Part shown: piece by piece, positions 35,174 through 43,243 of the stretch | Layout of the letters: the number at the start of each line of letters is the position of its first letter | Numbering within the stretch: position 1 is the first letter of the stretch | Source of the DNA: UBA7455 sp026713185 | GTDB taxonomy: Bacteria > Pseudomonadota > Gammaproteobacteria > Pseudomonadales > Azotimanducaceae | Length of the DNA stretch: 64,000 bases | Assembly: GCA_963665785.1 (NCBI GenBank) | Contig: OY762456.1 | Location: 1,798,001 to 1,862,000 of the forward strand | Direction of reading: 5' to 3' | Program-made: the position numbers and the translations under genes | Notes under the pieces: model-generated | The model's database searches: none | The model's input: only the letters and a program-made list of their open reading frames with translations | What the model was told of the DNA's origin: nothing

Positions 35174-35935
35174 CTATCTGGGGGCAAATCGCTGACCTGC
35201 ATCGACGCGGATTGTGCCTCCGTTCATCATGGCGTTTTCATAAATGGCAATTGCCTGGATCGCAAAGTGGCGCGGCATACCCATTCTTTTGGGAAAGGCT
35301 GCATCTTTAACAAGTGCATTGGCAAATTCATCCGAAATACCGGCGGTTAATCCCGTATTAAAGAGGCTCGGCGCAATAGCATTGGCTCTGATGCCCAAAC
35401 TGCCCAGATCTCTTGCCATGACGAATGTCATACCGACCATGCCTGACTTCGCAGTGGAGTAGGCCACCTGTCCGATCTGACCTTCGAACGCAGCGATGGA
35501 CGCCGTATTGATGATGCAACCCCGCTCTCCTTCTTCATTGGGTTCGTTCTGCGACATCTTGTCTGCAACCAATCGGGAAATGTTGAAGGCTGAGATCAAA
35601 TTGAGATCGATCACTTGTTGAAATTCTTCCAGGGGATGAGGTCCATCCCTGGTCAGAGTTCTCTTGGCAAGGCCGCCACCTGCAGAGTTACAGCAGAAAT
35701 GCACTGAACCAAGTGCCTCAACGGCTGCATTGATTGCAGCCTCTGTGCCTTCCCAGTCCATCACATTACATTCGTGAAATGTGCCGCCCAATTCGGCAGC
35801 GACTGCAGCTCCATCGGAACTGGGTCGATCCAGTATCGCGAGGTTGCCGCCTTTCTCTCTGAAGAATTCAGCTGTTGCGCGGCACATACCTGATGCGCCA
35901 CCGACAAAAATTGCGTTATGGTCTTTTACTTCCAT
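35174..35935 (-). CDS. SDR, 3-hydroxyacyl-CoA dehydrogenase type-2-like
   Basis: 253 aa. NTASIAAFEGQIGQVAYSTAKSGMVGMT contains the catalytic Ser and Y-S-T-A-K, and NSAGGGLAKRTLTRDGPHPLEEFQQVIDLNLISAFN matches the HSD10/type-2 3-hydroxyacyl-CoA dehydrogenase group. The nucleotide loop reads VGGASGMCRATAEF, where the third Gly of T-G-x-x-x-G-x-G is Cys. That is unusual and may change cofactor use. AGGAA precedes the ATG. A haloalkane dehalogenase remnant ends 12 bp upstream on the same strand. Confidence 0.88.
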   Translation of the reverse strand: MEVKDHNAIFVGGASGMCRATAEFFREKGGNLAILDRPSSDGAAVAAELGGTFHECNVMDWEGTEAAINAAVEALGSVHFCCNSAGGGLAKRTLTRDGPHPLEEFQQVIDLNLISAFNISRLVADKMSQNEPNEEGERGCIINTASIAAFEGQIGQVAYSTAKSGMVGMTFVMARDLGSLGIRANAIAPSLFNTGLTAGISDEFANALVKDAAFPKRMGMPRHFAIQAIAIYENAMMNGGTIRVDAGQRFAPR

Positions 35936-35947
35936 GGTCTTTCCTGT

Positions 35948-36157
35948 TTAAAGGCTCTCGTAACATTCGGCAACAGATTCGCCAATAAGGTCAGCGCTGT
36001 CTTCCTGGACGAAATGCAAACCAGGCACAGTAACCCCGAAGAGGTTCGGCCATGATCTTACCAGAAACCATATGGGACCGGTAACCAGTGCACCGGGCCT
36101 GGCGTTGACAAAAAGTAATGGGTTTGGAGAGAAGCACCGGAATAATCGTTTACTCAC
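35948..36157 (-). pseudogene. C-terminal remnant of a haloalkane dehalogenase
   Basis: An open frame of 69 codons whose part from PLLFVNARPGAL onward, through SWPNLFGVTVPGLHFVQEDSADLIGESVA, matches the C-terminus of alpha/beta-hydrolase haloalkane dehalogenases, including the His of H-F-x-Q-E-D that completes their catalytic triad. The nucleophile Asp and the rest of the fold (over 200 residues) are missing; upstream sequence in the same frame contains stops. It lies 12 bp before the SDR gene, so a deletion probably fused or removed the 5' part. Family recognition is from memory of the motif. Confidence 0.65.
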
Positions 36158-36257
36158 ATATGGACAACGGTCACACTATTATTTTTCGTCTCCATTCAAC
36201 CCACTCATTACCGACTTTGACAGATCACGGTACGATGACACTGATACCCAGGTAACA

Positions 36258-36806
36258 CTACGTCGAGGCGCCTGGGTCGGTGTAAATCCAGCCCTGGTCG
36301 GTCAGAGCGGTGACGATCTCATCCACATGGGCTGAGGCCAGGGCATGCAATTCTTCATCCGTGCGATCAGAGATGGGATGCGGGACCCAGATATAGGCGG
36401 GGTTAAATCCCAGATCACTGGACTGTACTCTTGCCGCCTCGACAAACTCTGTGGTGGCGACGCCGACTGTGGGGATGCCCCTGCCTTCCAGATTGCGCAT
36501 GTCATGCGTACAGCACGACGTGCAGCTGCCTCAATCGGCAAGCCCTTCGACAACTACGTCGACCTCTTCGACGATCGCCTGTTCTATCTGCTTCGGCGCG
36601 GTGCGCCCCGCAGTGGGCTTGCAGTATCGCTTGATAGCGATGCCGCGGCCCTCCAACAATGTCGCTACCCGTTCAAGGAAGATATCGCCTCGTGACTTGG
36701 AAATATCCAGAATGCCAACGGTCAAACCGTCGAGGGAATTCGGCCGCCCCAGGCGCGGCCGCTCCACTGCCTCCCGCTCACCTGTTGGATCCAATAGTAT
36801 GTTCAT
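36258..36806 (-). CDS. UGSC family selenoprotein (in-frame UGA as Sec92)
   Basis: Read as one frame with an internal TGA (36531-36533) as selenocysteine, this gives 182 aa. Residues 1-91 end VVVEGLAD; then U92 and GSCTSCCTHD lead straight into MRNLEGRGIPTVGVATTEF. The context U-G-S-C-T-S-C is the defining motif of the UGSC family, named for Sec in the first position (Cys in some homologues), and similarity continues across the TGA without shift. Two small hairpins follow the TGA. The ATG overlaps the stop of the upstream thioredoxin-fused gene (ATGA). The function is unknown; a redox-active Sec/Cys pair is likely. The alternative is a nonsense mutation, but its exact position makes that unlikely. 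Confidence 0.85.
36496..36525 (-). promoter_or_regulatory. Candidate bacterial SECIS region
   Basis: In the mRNA just after the UGA, GCAC-GUC-GUGC forms a small hairpin centred about 13 nt downstream, and CGCAU-GAC-AUGCG forms another with its loop 28-30 nt downstream. Bacterial SECIS elements are hairpins within roughly 40 nt after the UGA with a loop G that binds SelB. Either could serve; I cannot tell which from sequence alone. Confidence 0.4.
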
Positions 36807-38233
36807 GTCTTGATCTCCTTAGTGACAGGCCGGCTTAATTCGCGCGAGCCCGGTGTCCATCCTGCAATAATGCCGGAAAATTTGCCAGCACCACCACCAG
36901 CCCGCACGATCAACAGACCATTCGGCACCAGTTTTGATACGATCTTGCCAGCCATCCTGGGCTCCACACCCACCGCCATATCATGTGCGCCGCGCATGAC
37001 GCCATTGGCCGGGACTTGCATGCGAGACATAATTTCTGAATGCAGGCGCGTCTTGTCCCAGCCACCCTCCATCAGGGTCCGCTCGTGCTCCGGACAAATG
37101 ACCAACAGACAATCCGGACCGGGGAACATGTGAATGTTTTCGACAGCGAGCAGGCTGGTGGCGATTGTCTGCACCAGTTCCTCCGGAGAGCGCGCCTTGT
37201 CGTCGGTGATGCCCTGCAATCCATAACCGGCAAACACTGTCACAGCATTTGTACCGGCGGGTAGTCCACGATCGACCGTCAACGGTTCCCAGGCTGACCC
37301 TTGCTCGTCTTCGCAGAAACAATAACTGAGCTTTCCCGGGTTGCCCAGGGTGGCGCGGTCCACACCCTGCGGCTTACCACCGCCGATGTTACGTACTGCT
37401 AATTGCACGGCCCGGCCTATGGTCGCGTTGGCCCGATTGCCTTGCCCCAATGCATTGCCCTTGCCGTTCATGCCGATTTGTTCCGCGATGGGTCCATTGA
37501 CGATGACAACAGGACCAACGAATCGGGTCGTGGCCAGGACGCCGTGCAGGCAAAAGTCCTCGTCCAGGACCGCCTCGACCACCGCCAGAACGACGGGCAA
37601 GTATTCTGGCCGACAGCCCGCCATCACCGCATTAATGGCGACTTTTTCGATCGTACAGGTGTCCAGGTTAGACGGCATCAAGCCCAATACCTCGTTCGCC
37701 TCTCTGGTAGTTCCCTCCAGCATTGCGAGGACCCGTTCCTGAGTTGGCGGCACAACGGGCAAGCCGTCGGTCCAACCTCGCTCGAAACAAGCCTCGATAT
37801 CGTCTTCCCTGGCGCCGAGGGGCACCAGCCGGGAGGTCATGGGTGTATCGCCATGGCGAATGCGCAGTTCAGCGAGGTGGTCAGGTTCCTGGTTCAAGGC
37901 GCCACAACCGGGTTTAAAGGCCGGCAGATTCCGGCCCAGGTCATCGCTGCCGACGATTTTTTCCCAGGCATCGCGATCCCAACCACAGGTGCGGTCGACT
38001 TCGACGCCATTTTCGAACCGCACCAGGGTGGGTACGATCTCCACCCCGAGGCGATAGGACGCATCCAATGATGTATCGTCGGCAACACTTTCGATACCTT
38101 CAGGGAAGCCTGGGTCGTCCTGGGTATAAATCTTCAAATCGCTACGCTGTAGAATTTCCTGCAGTACCGGCGCGACCAGGACACAGGTAGGACAATCCCG
38201 CTTGACGATAGCGACCAGACCATGCTCTTGCAT
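36803..38233 (-). CDS. Thioredoxin-fold fusion protein, partner of the UGSC protein
   Basis: 476 aa. Residues about 5-85 look like a thioredoxin fold, with VKRDCPTCVLVAPVL (C-P-T-C redox motif) and the cis-Pro region VEIVPTLVRFENG. The remaining 380 residues (FERGWTDGLPVVPPTQERV, VVIVNGPIAEQIGMNGKGNALGQGNRANATIGRAVQL) belong to no family I can name. The ATG at 38233 has GGGAG 6 bp upstream and is preferred over an ATG 33 bp earlier. The stop overlaps the start of the UGSC gene, so the two are coupled and probably act together in a thiol/selenol redox reaction (inference). Confidence 0.75.
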   Translation of the reverse strand: MQEHGLVAIVKRDCPTCVLVAPVLQEILQRSDLKIYTQDDPGFPEGIESVADDTSLDASYRLGVEIVPTLVRFENGVEVDRTCGWDRDAWEKIVGSDDLGRNLPAFKPGCGALNQEPDHLAELRIRHGDTPMTSRLVPLGAREDDIEACFERGWTDGLPVVPPTQERVLAMLEGTTREANEVLGLMPSNLDTCTIEKVAINAVMAGCRPEYLPVVLAVVEAVLDEDFCLHGVLATTRFVGPVVIVNGPIAEQIGMNGKGNALGQGNRANATIGRAVQLAVRNIGGGKPQGVDRATLGNPGKLSYCFCEDEQGSAWEPLTVDRGLPAGTNAVTVFAGYGLQGITDDKARSPEELVQTIATSLLAVENIHMFPGPDCLLVICPEHERTLMEGGWDKTRLHSEIMSRMQVPANGVMRGAHDMAVGVEPRMAGKIVSKLVPNGLLIVRAGGGAGKFSGIIAGWTPGSRELSRPVTKEIKT

Positions 38234-38302
38234 TGTACTCTCCCGTTCAGAGCTGACATGCATCACCTGATTACATTATGCTACTGTGCTGGGAGAATTT
38301 AT

Positions 38303-38710
38303 ATGCCAAAGCAAGGGGTAATCCCGGACGACCTCACGGCGCCATTCTGGGCTGCTGCGAACGAACATCGTCTGGTAATCCAACATTGTACGAGTTGTGA
38401 CCGCTTGCAGCACCCACCGGCCGACAAGTGCGCTGGTTGTTCCGGACTTGAATTCGATTGGCAGGAAATGAGCGGGCGCGGCTACATCTACAGCCACGGT
38501 GTAGTCCACGACGGACCCGTTCGCATGCTGCAAGAAGACCAACTCTTCAACGTTGCTGTCATCACTCTGGACGACGATCCGGATATCCAGATGTTGTCGC
38601 ATCTACCCGGCACCCCTCCTGGTGAGGTTCCTGTAAAAACATCGGTACGAGTGATTTTCGAAGACACTGCCAACGGGCAGAAAGTGCCTGAATGGAGAGT
38701 CGTCGAATGA
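38303..38710 (+). CDS. Zn-ribbon/OB-fold (DUF35) protein
   Basis: 135 aa. FWAAANEHRLVIQHCTSCDRLQHPPADKCAGC carries the C-x-x-C...C-x-x-C rubredoxin-like zinc ribbon of DUF35 proteins, followed by the OB-fold (GRGYIYSHGVVHDGP). Such proteins bind thiolase-like partners as acyl-CoA-binding subunits. The ATG at 38303 has GGGAG 7 bp upstream. The stop overlaps the thiolase-like gene by ATGA, which fits the usual pairing. It is divergent from the UGSC operon with only 69 bp between starts. Confidence 0.9.
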   Translation: MPKQGVIPDDLTAPFWAAANEHRLVIQHCTSCDRLQHPPADKCAGCSGLEFDWQEMSGRGYIYSHGVVHDGPVRMLQEDQLFNVAVITLDDDPDIQMLSHLPGTPPGEVPVKTSVRVIFEDTANGQKVPEWRVVE

Positions 38711-40041
38711 AATACGTCGAAGCAGTACCCGAAGACATTTTCCGCAGCGAAGAGGGCCTCGGCGTCTGGGAACACCGGGGTAAGGTCGTGGCCATTGGCA
38801 TTGGCCATGCACCTACTGCACGGCGCTGGGACAACAATCCTGAAACCTGCGTTGGGGCGATCAGCATCTACGCTCTAAGGCAGGCTATGGCCGATGCCGG
38901 GGTTGACCCGAGTCAGGTTGATGGACTTGTCATCGACCCGGTAACGTCTACAGGTGCTGACTGGCCACGTGGCAAACCGATCCCGCAGGATATGCTTGAC
39001 CGTTGGGAAGCCAGCGACGACCCCCTGGACGGGCTGACAAAAAACAGCATCTGCTGGTTGCTGAAAAATATGCCAGAATTGACCGGTATCAAATTTGCCA
39101 TGAATGCATCAAACTGTATGTCGAGAGCGCTCGTGGCTGCGGCGCAAGCAGTGGGGGAGGGAGAGACGCACACCTGTCTCGTGCTCAAGGCCTGGAACAA
39201 TTTCGAGGGTCGTTATTATCATGGTGGCGCCAACGACGGCGGAAGCTTACCCGGTAGCGCCGCATTGGCCGCATTAACAAACCTCTGGGGCACTCCCGCT
39301 TGTTATGCCACCGCGATGCAGTTCAATGAGTACTGCCGCAAATATGGTAAAAGCCATGCCATGATGGCGCCCTTCATGGAAAATTCCCGGCGTAACGGTC
39401 TGCTCTTTCCAGAAGGGTATTGGGCGCAGCACCGTCCGGAGGAGTTGAGGACGGAAGACTATCTTGCCGCCCCCTGGATCGCCGAACCGGCAAACCTGTT
39501 CGATAATGACCTGCCCATCATGTGTTCCGGCGCATATCTGCTCACCACCTCAGAACGCGCTCCCCATTTGGCGCAGCCACCAGTCTACATTCTCAACCAC
39601 GCGTCGAGTCGCACCCTTGCCCGCAGCATCATGCCAACACTGGAAGAGGTCGAGGCCGATACGGCGCGCACGGGACGCAAAATATATGAAGGCGCGGGGA
39701 TTACCGCCGAACAGCTTTCCTTCGAAAACATGTATGACGGATTCTCGCTTTTTCACCAGTTTCATCTGGAAGGGTTAGGCTTCCGTGGCGTCGGTTTTGG
39801 TGAAGCTCTCGATTTCTATCAAACCGATATCAGCATCCAGGGTCCAAACCCGGTCTCTCCCAGCGGTGGTAACATTGGCTCAGGACGTAGTCGTTTCTGG
39901 ATGCACACCGATTGCATTCAGCAGATCCAGGGTCGTGCAGGCGCAAGGCAGATCACAGGCATACCAGCCGAAGTCGGCGTTTCCGGCGGGCCCATGCCGC
40001 TTGGCGGTAACTTTACCGTTTGGGGCGTGGCGCCGGATTAA
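38707..40041 (+). CDS. Thiolase-like lipid-transfer protein
   Basis: About 444 aa. The thiolase fold shows MKFAMNASNCMSRALVAAAQAV-like sequence with the candidate nucleophile Cys in NASNCMSRAL, ENMYDGFSLFHQFHLEGLGF, and a late NPSGG-like stretch PVSPSGGNIGSGRS. This is the non-condensing SCP-x/lipid-transfer group that pairs with DUF35 subunits and often carries out retro-aldol or thiolytic steps in sterol side-chain breakdown. The ATG lies in the stop of the upstream gene (ATGA at 38707-38710). The substrate is unknown. Confidence 0.88.
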   Translation: MKYVEAVPEDIFRSEEGLGVWEHRGKVVAIGIGHAPTARRWDNNPETCVGAISIYALRQAMADAGVDPSQVDGLVIDPVTSTGADWPRGKPIPQDMLDRWEASDDPLDGLTKNSICWLLKNMPELTGIKFAMNASNCMSRALVAAAQAVGEGETHTCLVLKAWNNFEGRYYHGGANDGGSLPGSAALAALTNLWGTPACYATAMQFNEYCRKYGKSHAMMAPFMENSRRNGLLFPEGYWAQHRPEELRTEDYLAAPWIAEPANLFDNDLPIMCSGAYLLTTSERAPHLAQPPVYILNHASSRTLARSIMPTLEEVEADTARTGRKIYEGAGITAEQLSFENMYDGFSLFHQFHLEGLGFRGVGFGEALDFYQTDISIQGPNPVSPSGGNIGSGRSRFWMHTDCIQQIQGRAGARQITGIPAEVGVSGGPMPLGGNFTVWGVAPD

Positions 40042-40071
40042 CCAGACACTTCCCTGAAGTCAACGTGCGCG

Positions 40072-40992
40072 TTACCTTTTAACAGGTAATGCTATTCCCG
40101 ACTCCCGCTCAAATGCAGAGGTATATTTCATTGCACTCATGACCTTGGCGCATTCGTCCTCCTTGTCTAGGTATGCTGGAACGACGCCTTGCTGAGTCAA
40201 TATTGCGAACCGTGCCGGGTTTCGTGCAAGCACCTCCTCAGGAATCCTTTTGTAGAAATCCTCCGTCACGCGCAGGATCGACCGCACCATGAGAAGATGC
40301 ACGCTGGCACGCAGTCCTGGAGCCGTGCGATTGTATGCACCGTGCCAGGTGCTGCCGTGAAAGATGATTAACGAACCTGCTGGTGCTTCAGCTGGGACAG
40401 CCTTGTAACTGGCGCCTTCGCCGATCACGGTCTCATTGTCAACCGGGTTGCGACCCCACTTATGACTACCCGGAACGAACGCGGTGCTACCTTTTTCCCG
40501 GTCGAAATCGGTTAGCGCATAAATACATTTGCATAGGAGAGCCTGAGTTGGCAACGGTGATGGTAAACGTGTGTCTGTATGCAACCGAAACAGGGTTTCA
40601 CCAGGCCCTTTCATCGTAGAAGACAGCGAGGACAGCACCACATCGTAGCCACACAGGTACGTCGACACCGCGAGTAGTGCCGGGTTCATCAGCGCCTCTT
40701 CAAACACGGGGTCCTCAAGCAGTATCGCTTTAATCGCTTCACCGATTGGAGAACCCCCGCTCCGGATTTTACCGTGCATGAGATCGGGTCGTTCGCCGTT
40801 ACGCCGCTCGGAAATATCAAGACATGCTTCGAGCATCCGTTCAGTGAGGCCATTCGGGTTGGCGATCTCGGGTGGTATGACTGTATAGCCGTTGGTATCC
40901 AGATGCTCGATGTACGGCTGCAACCCCAGATCAATAATATCTTTCCACATGTGATCAAGGCCGACATCGGTCCTTGCGGCTGTTTCTGCCAT
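40072..40992 (-). CDS. Phytanoyl-CoA dioxygenase (PhyH) family protein
   Basis: About 306 aa. RLHTDTRLPSPLPTQALLC has the H-x-D ligands, KGSTAFVPGSHKWGRNP the G-S-H motif and SLIIFHGSTWHGAYNRTAPGLRASVHLLM the distal His and Arg region. The ATG at 40992 follows AAGGAG; an ATG 39 bp earlier is less likely. The C-terminus (RIPEEVLARNPARFAILT) parallels TPKEVLDRHPVEFARLI in the PhyH protein at 44855-45763, so these two form one subfamily. It converges on the thiolase-like gene. Confidence 0.9.
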   Translation of the reverse strand: MAETAARTDVGLDHMWKDIIDLGLQPYIEHLDTNGYTVIPPEIANPNGLTERMLEACLDISERRNGERPDLMHGKIRSGGSPIGEAIKAILLEDPVFEEALMNPALLAVSTYLCGYDVVLSSLSSTMKGPGETLFRLHTDTRLPSPLPTQALLCKCIYALTDFDREKGSTAFVPGSHKWGRNPVDNETVIGEGASYKAVPAEAPAGSLIIFHGSTWHGAYNRTAPGLRASVHLLMVRSILRVTEDFYKRIPEEVLARNPARFAILTQQGVVPAYLDKEDECAKVMSAMKYTSAFERESGIALPVKR

Positions 40993-41158
40993 GGGTTCTT
41001 TCTCCTTCTTAATCACTGGTGGGCACCGCATCAGCGCTCCATCATTTTAGTGCTTTATCGTTCTTTCGTCTATCTCTGACATCATCGCAACCACACCAGA
41101 CCTGGGAAAGAACGCAGACCGGATTTACAGGTCCAGACTGGGCAATGTAGTAATCCTG

Positions 41159-41944
41159 CTACAGGTTCTTGAAATTCGGCTCACGCTTTTCAATAAAAGC
41201 TTTTACTGCTTCCTTGTGTTCAGCAGAGACATAACATTCCGCAATAGCTTCAGCCTCACGATTCTGTACCAGGCTCAAATCACATTCTGACCCATTGGCT
41301 CCCAGAAGCGATTTCACCATGCGCAGTTGCCGTGCCGGATTTGCCGCAATTACGCGGGCGATGGACATCGCCTCATCCATAAGCAGGTCTGCAGATACCA
41401 CATAGTTTGTAAGCCCCTTTTCATGTACCTCCTGTGCAGAATACAATCTGCCAGATAGACACATCTCGCTGGCATGCCCAAATCCAACCCTCTGCACCAG
41501 GAAATGCGAGGATGCCCTTTCAGGTACTACACCCATCTTCACAAACGCGAAACCAAAACGTGCTTTCTCCGAAGCGAGAATTACATCGAAAGGCAATATC
41601 TGCGTCACACCGACACCTACCGCGACCCCGTTTACGGCCGCTATTAAAGGCTTACTCTGCCTTATAAAATCCACATACTTGTTAGATGGTTTAGCCGCAT
41701 CCCGGTCTTCGCCCCTTTCTATTTTGGCGTTGAAGCTATCCTTGATGTCAGCTCCGGCACAAAAGCCGCGACCTGCCCCTGTGACGACAATCGCGCCGAT
41801 TTCCGGATCATTATTGGCATCGGTAATGGCAGAAATAATCTCCTCATCCATCTGAACCGTCCAGGCATTCAGCCGTTCTGGACGATTTAACGTCAGAATC
41901 GCGATGTTCTGGTCTTTTTCAAAAATTATATTGTCGTAAGACAT
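41159..41944 (-). CDS. Enoyl-CoA hydratase/isomerase family protein
   Basis: 261 aa crotonase. IAILTLNRPERLNAWTVQM opens the fold, VVTGAGRGFCAGADIKDSF has the oxyanion-hole Gly and A-G-A-D-I substrate loop, and VNGVAVGVGVTQILPFDVILASEKARFGFAFVKMGVVPERASSHFL the second half. I start at the ATG at 41944, where homology begins; the frame stays open 200 bp upstream but this only overlaps the 3' end of the sulfotransferase pseudogene. It probably hydrates or isomerises an acyl-CoA. Usual family length. Confidence 0.92.
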   Translation of the reverse strand: MSYDNIIFEKDQNIAILTLNRPERLNAWTVQMDEEIISAITDANNDPEIGAIVVTGAGRGFCAGADIKDSFNAKIERGEDRDAAKPSNKYVDFIRQSKPLIAAVNGVAVGVGVTQILPFDVILASEKARFGFAFVKMGVVPERASSHFLVQRVGFGHASEMCLSGRLYSAQEVHEKGLTNYVVSADLLMDEAMSIARVIAANPARQLRMVKSLLGANGSECDLSLVQNREAEAIAECYVSAEHKEAVKAFIEKREPNFKNL

Positions 41945-41990
41945 AGACTCTACTCTCTGCAATTTGAGCCCAGAGAATAGCGCGATCCAG

Positions 41991-42980
41991 TCAGAGAGGA
42001 TATCCGTATTTCTCCAATTCCAGATGCAGGTTGTCGACCAGCCAGCGGTTGTCTTCGCGTACGGCATCGGATATTCGTTGGGTAATCTCAGGAGATATTT
42101 CCACGGAAGCAGGCACATCATTGTCAACAGTAGATTGGATAACACTATGAATATCAGAGAAACCGATTGATTTTTTCTTTCTGTCCACGCTGGAAAAACG
42201 CCACAAGAGACGACCTGTAAATGACGAGTTTATTTTGTTCATTTGATTTACCTGGGAGGCGAACATTCGAGTGTGCAAGCGCTGACCCTCCGCCAGGTCC
42301 ATGGTTTCTTTCGCATTGATGCCCAGAAAATCAGAGACCTCCTGCAGGTATTTCTCAGGGTCAGAATCAAACTCTTCATAGAGAAAAACGCCTACATTCT
42401 CTGCGCCCAATACATTCATGGCCACCTCTGCGTATTCCCGATACTGGAAGACATCCTTGAGACCTCCAAGCCGTGCCTCTTCTGAATCCAGCCATTCTTC
42501 AAAAGTGATGAATTTCCTGGCTAATTGCTTTTGATTGCCTCTCAAATGCTGTAGATACATGGACGGCAGGCGGGTGATGGGATTTCGCAGGCTCATCAAT
42601 ATTATGCACTGTCCGCATACTGTTTTGAGGCGATTCACAGATGTTTCGAAGGACATTAGTGGGTCGATCCCAGCCCTGATGGCGGCTCCCTGCTGTCCCA
42701 AATCTTCCCAGGAGCCAAGAATGATCTTATTCGAATCGACTCTGGGTATTAGCGTTTCGACAAAAAATTTCTTTTTTGCCTCAAGATCGCAGGGTTGACC
42801 CGTTTTCCACAGCAGTGGCTCAAGAAAGTCAAAAGTGTCGGCCGTAATGCATTGTCGCGGGTGCTGGCTCTTGTAAATTTTCCCAAGATAGTAGATCTGT
42901 GAATGGTTCTCAAAGACAGCGCGTTAAAGTGTCGTTGTCGCAGTCTTCGAAAAACCAATGTGTATCGTAATGCCTGTCAT
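41991..42980 (-). pseudogene. Sulfotransferase interrupted by a TAA codon in the PAPS loop
   Basis: In one frame from the ATG at 42980 the sequence reads MTGITIHIGFSKTATTTL, then TAA (42924-42926, codon 19), then RAVFENHSQIYYLGKIY and onward without shift to the stop at 41991. I-G-F-S-K-T-A-T-T-T-L is the 5'-phosphosulfate loop, normally followed by Gln (CAA), so one C-to-T change explains the stop. The rest is a full sulfotransferase body, including LMSLRNPITRLPSMYLQHLR for the 3'-phosphate. Translation could restart only after the essential loop. A MITE lies 38 bp upstream of the start. Confidence 0.85.
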
Positions 42981-43018
42981 GAATCAAAATACTCATACTT
43001 CTGAATTGCAGGTAACTA

Positions 43019-43179
43019 GGAGGCTGCCCGAGAACAGACTGACCTACTGCGGACAAGTCTGATTGGCCATATTTTCCGCTTATTTTCGTTCAATATGTAC
43101 AATATTTGCCTCAAATAACCAAAAAATATGACTCAATCAGCCTCGCCCTCGCTACGGTCGCAGTTCCCGGACAGCCTCC
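43019..43179. mobile_element. 161 bp MITE, copy 2
   Basis: Differs from the copy at 8219-8379 at three positions only. Ends GGAGGCTGCCCGAGAAC and the complement of GGAGGCTGTCCGGGAAC form the terminal inverted repeat. TA flanks it on both sides (43017-43018 and 43180-43181), as expected of a 2 bp target duplication. It sits between the starts of the sulfotransferase pseudogene and the 3' end of a tetR gene and encodes nothing itself. Confidence 0.88.
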
Positions 43180-43243
43180 TAGACGGCCATGACATCCTTT
43201 CCATCAAGTACTTCCTCTTGGCTCGTTTCCCATTGATCCTGTA

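Noticed and set aside
36531..36806. A 91-codon gene ending at TGA, and a separate 80-codon gene downstream
   Set aside because: Together they form one UGSC protein interrupted exactly at the Sec position, so they should not be annotated as two genes.
38222..38302. Longer N-terminus for the DUF35 protein from an ATG at 38222
   Set aside because: It would overlap the divergent gene's start; the GGGAG-led ATG at 38303 matches the family's N-terminus.
42924..42926. Possible recoding of the TAA in the sulfotransferase
   Set aside because: TAA is not a Sec or Pyl codon and the expected residue is Gln; a nonsense mutation or error is simpler.
42749..42958. Separate 69-codon gene upstream of the sulfotransferase
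   Set aside because: It is a different frame over the N-terminal part of the sulfotransferase pseudogene; the homologous frame is continuous apart from one TAA.
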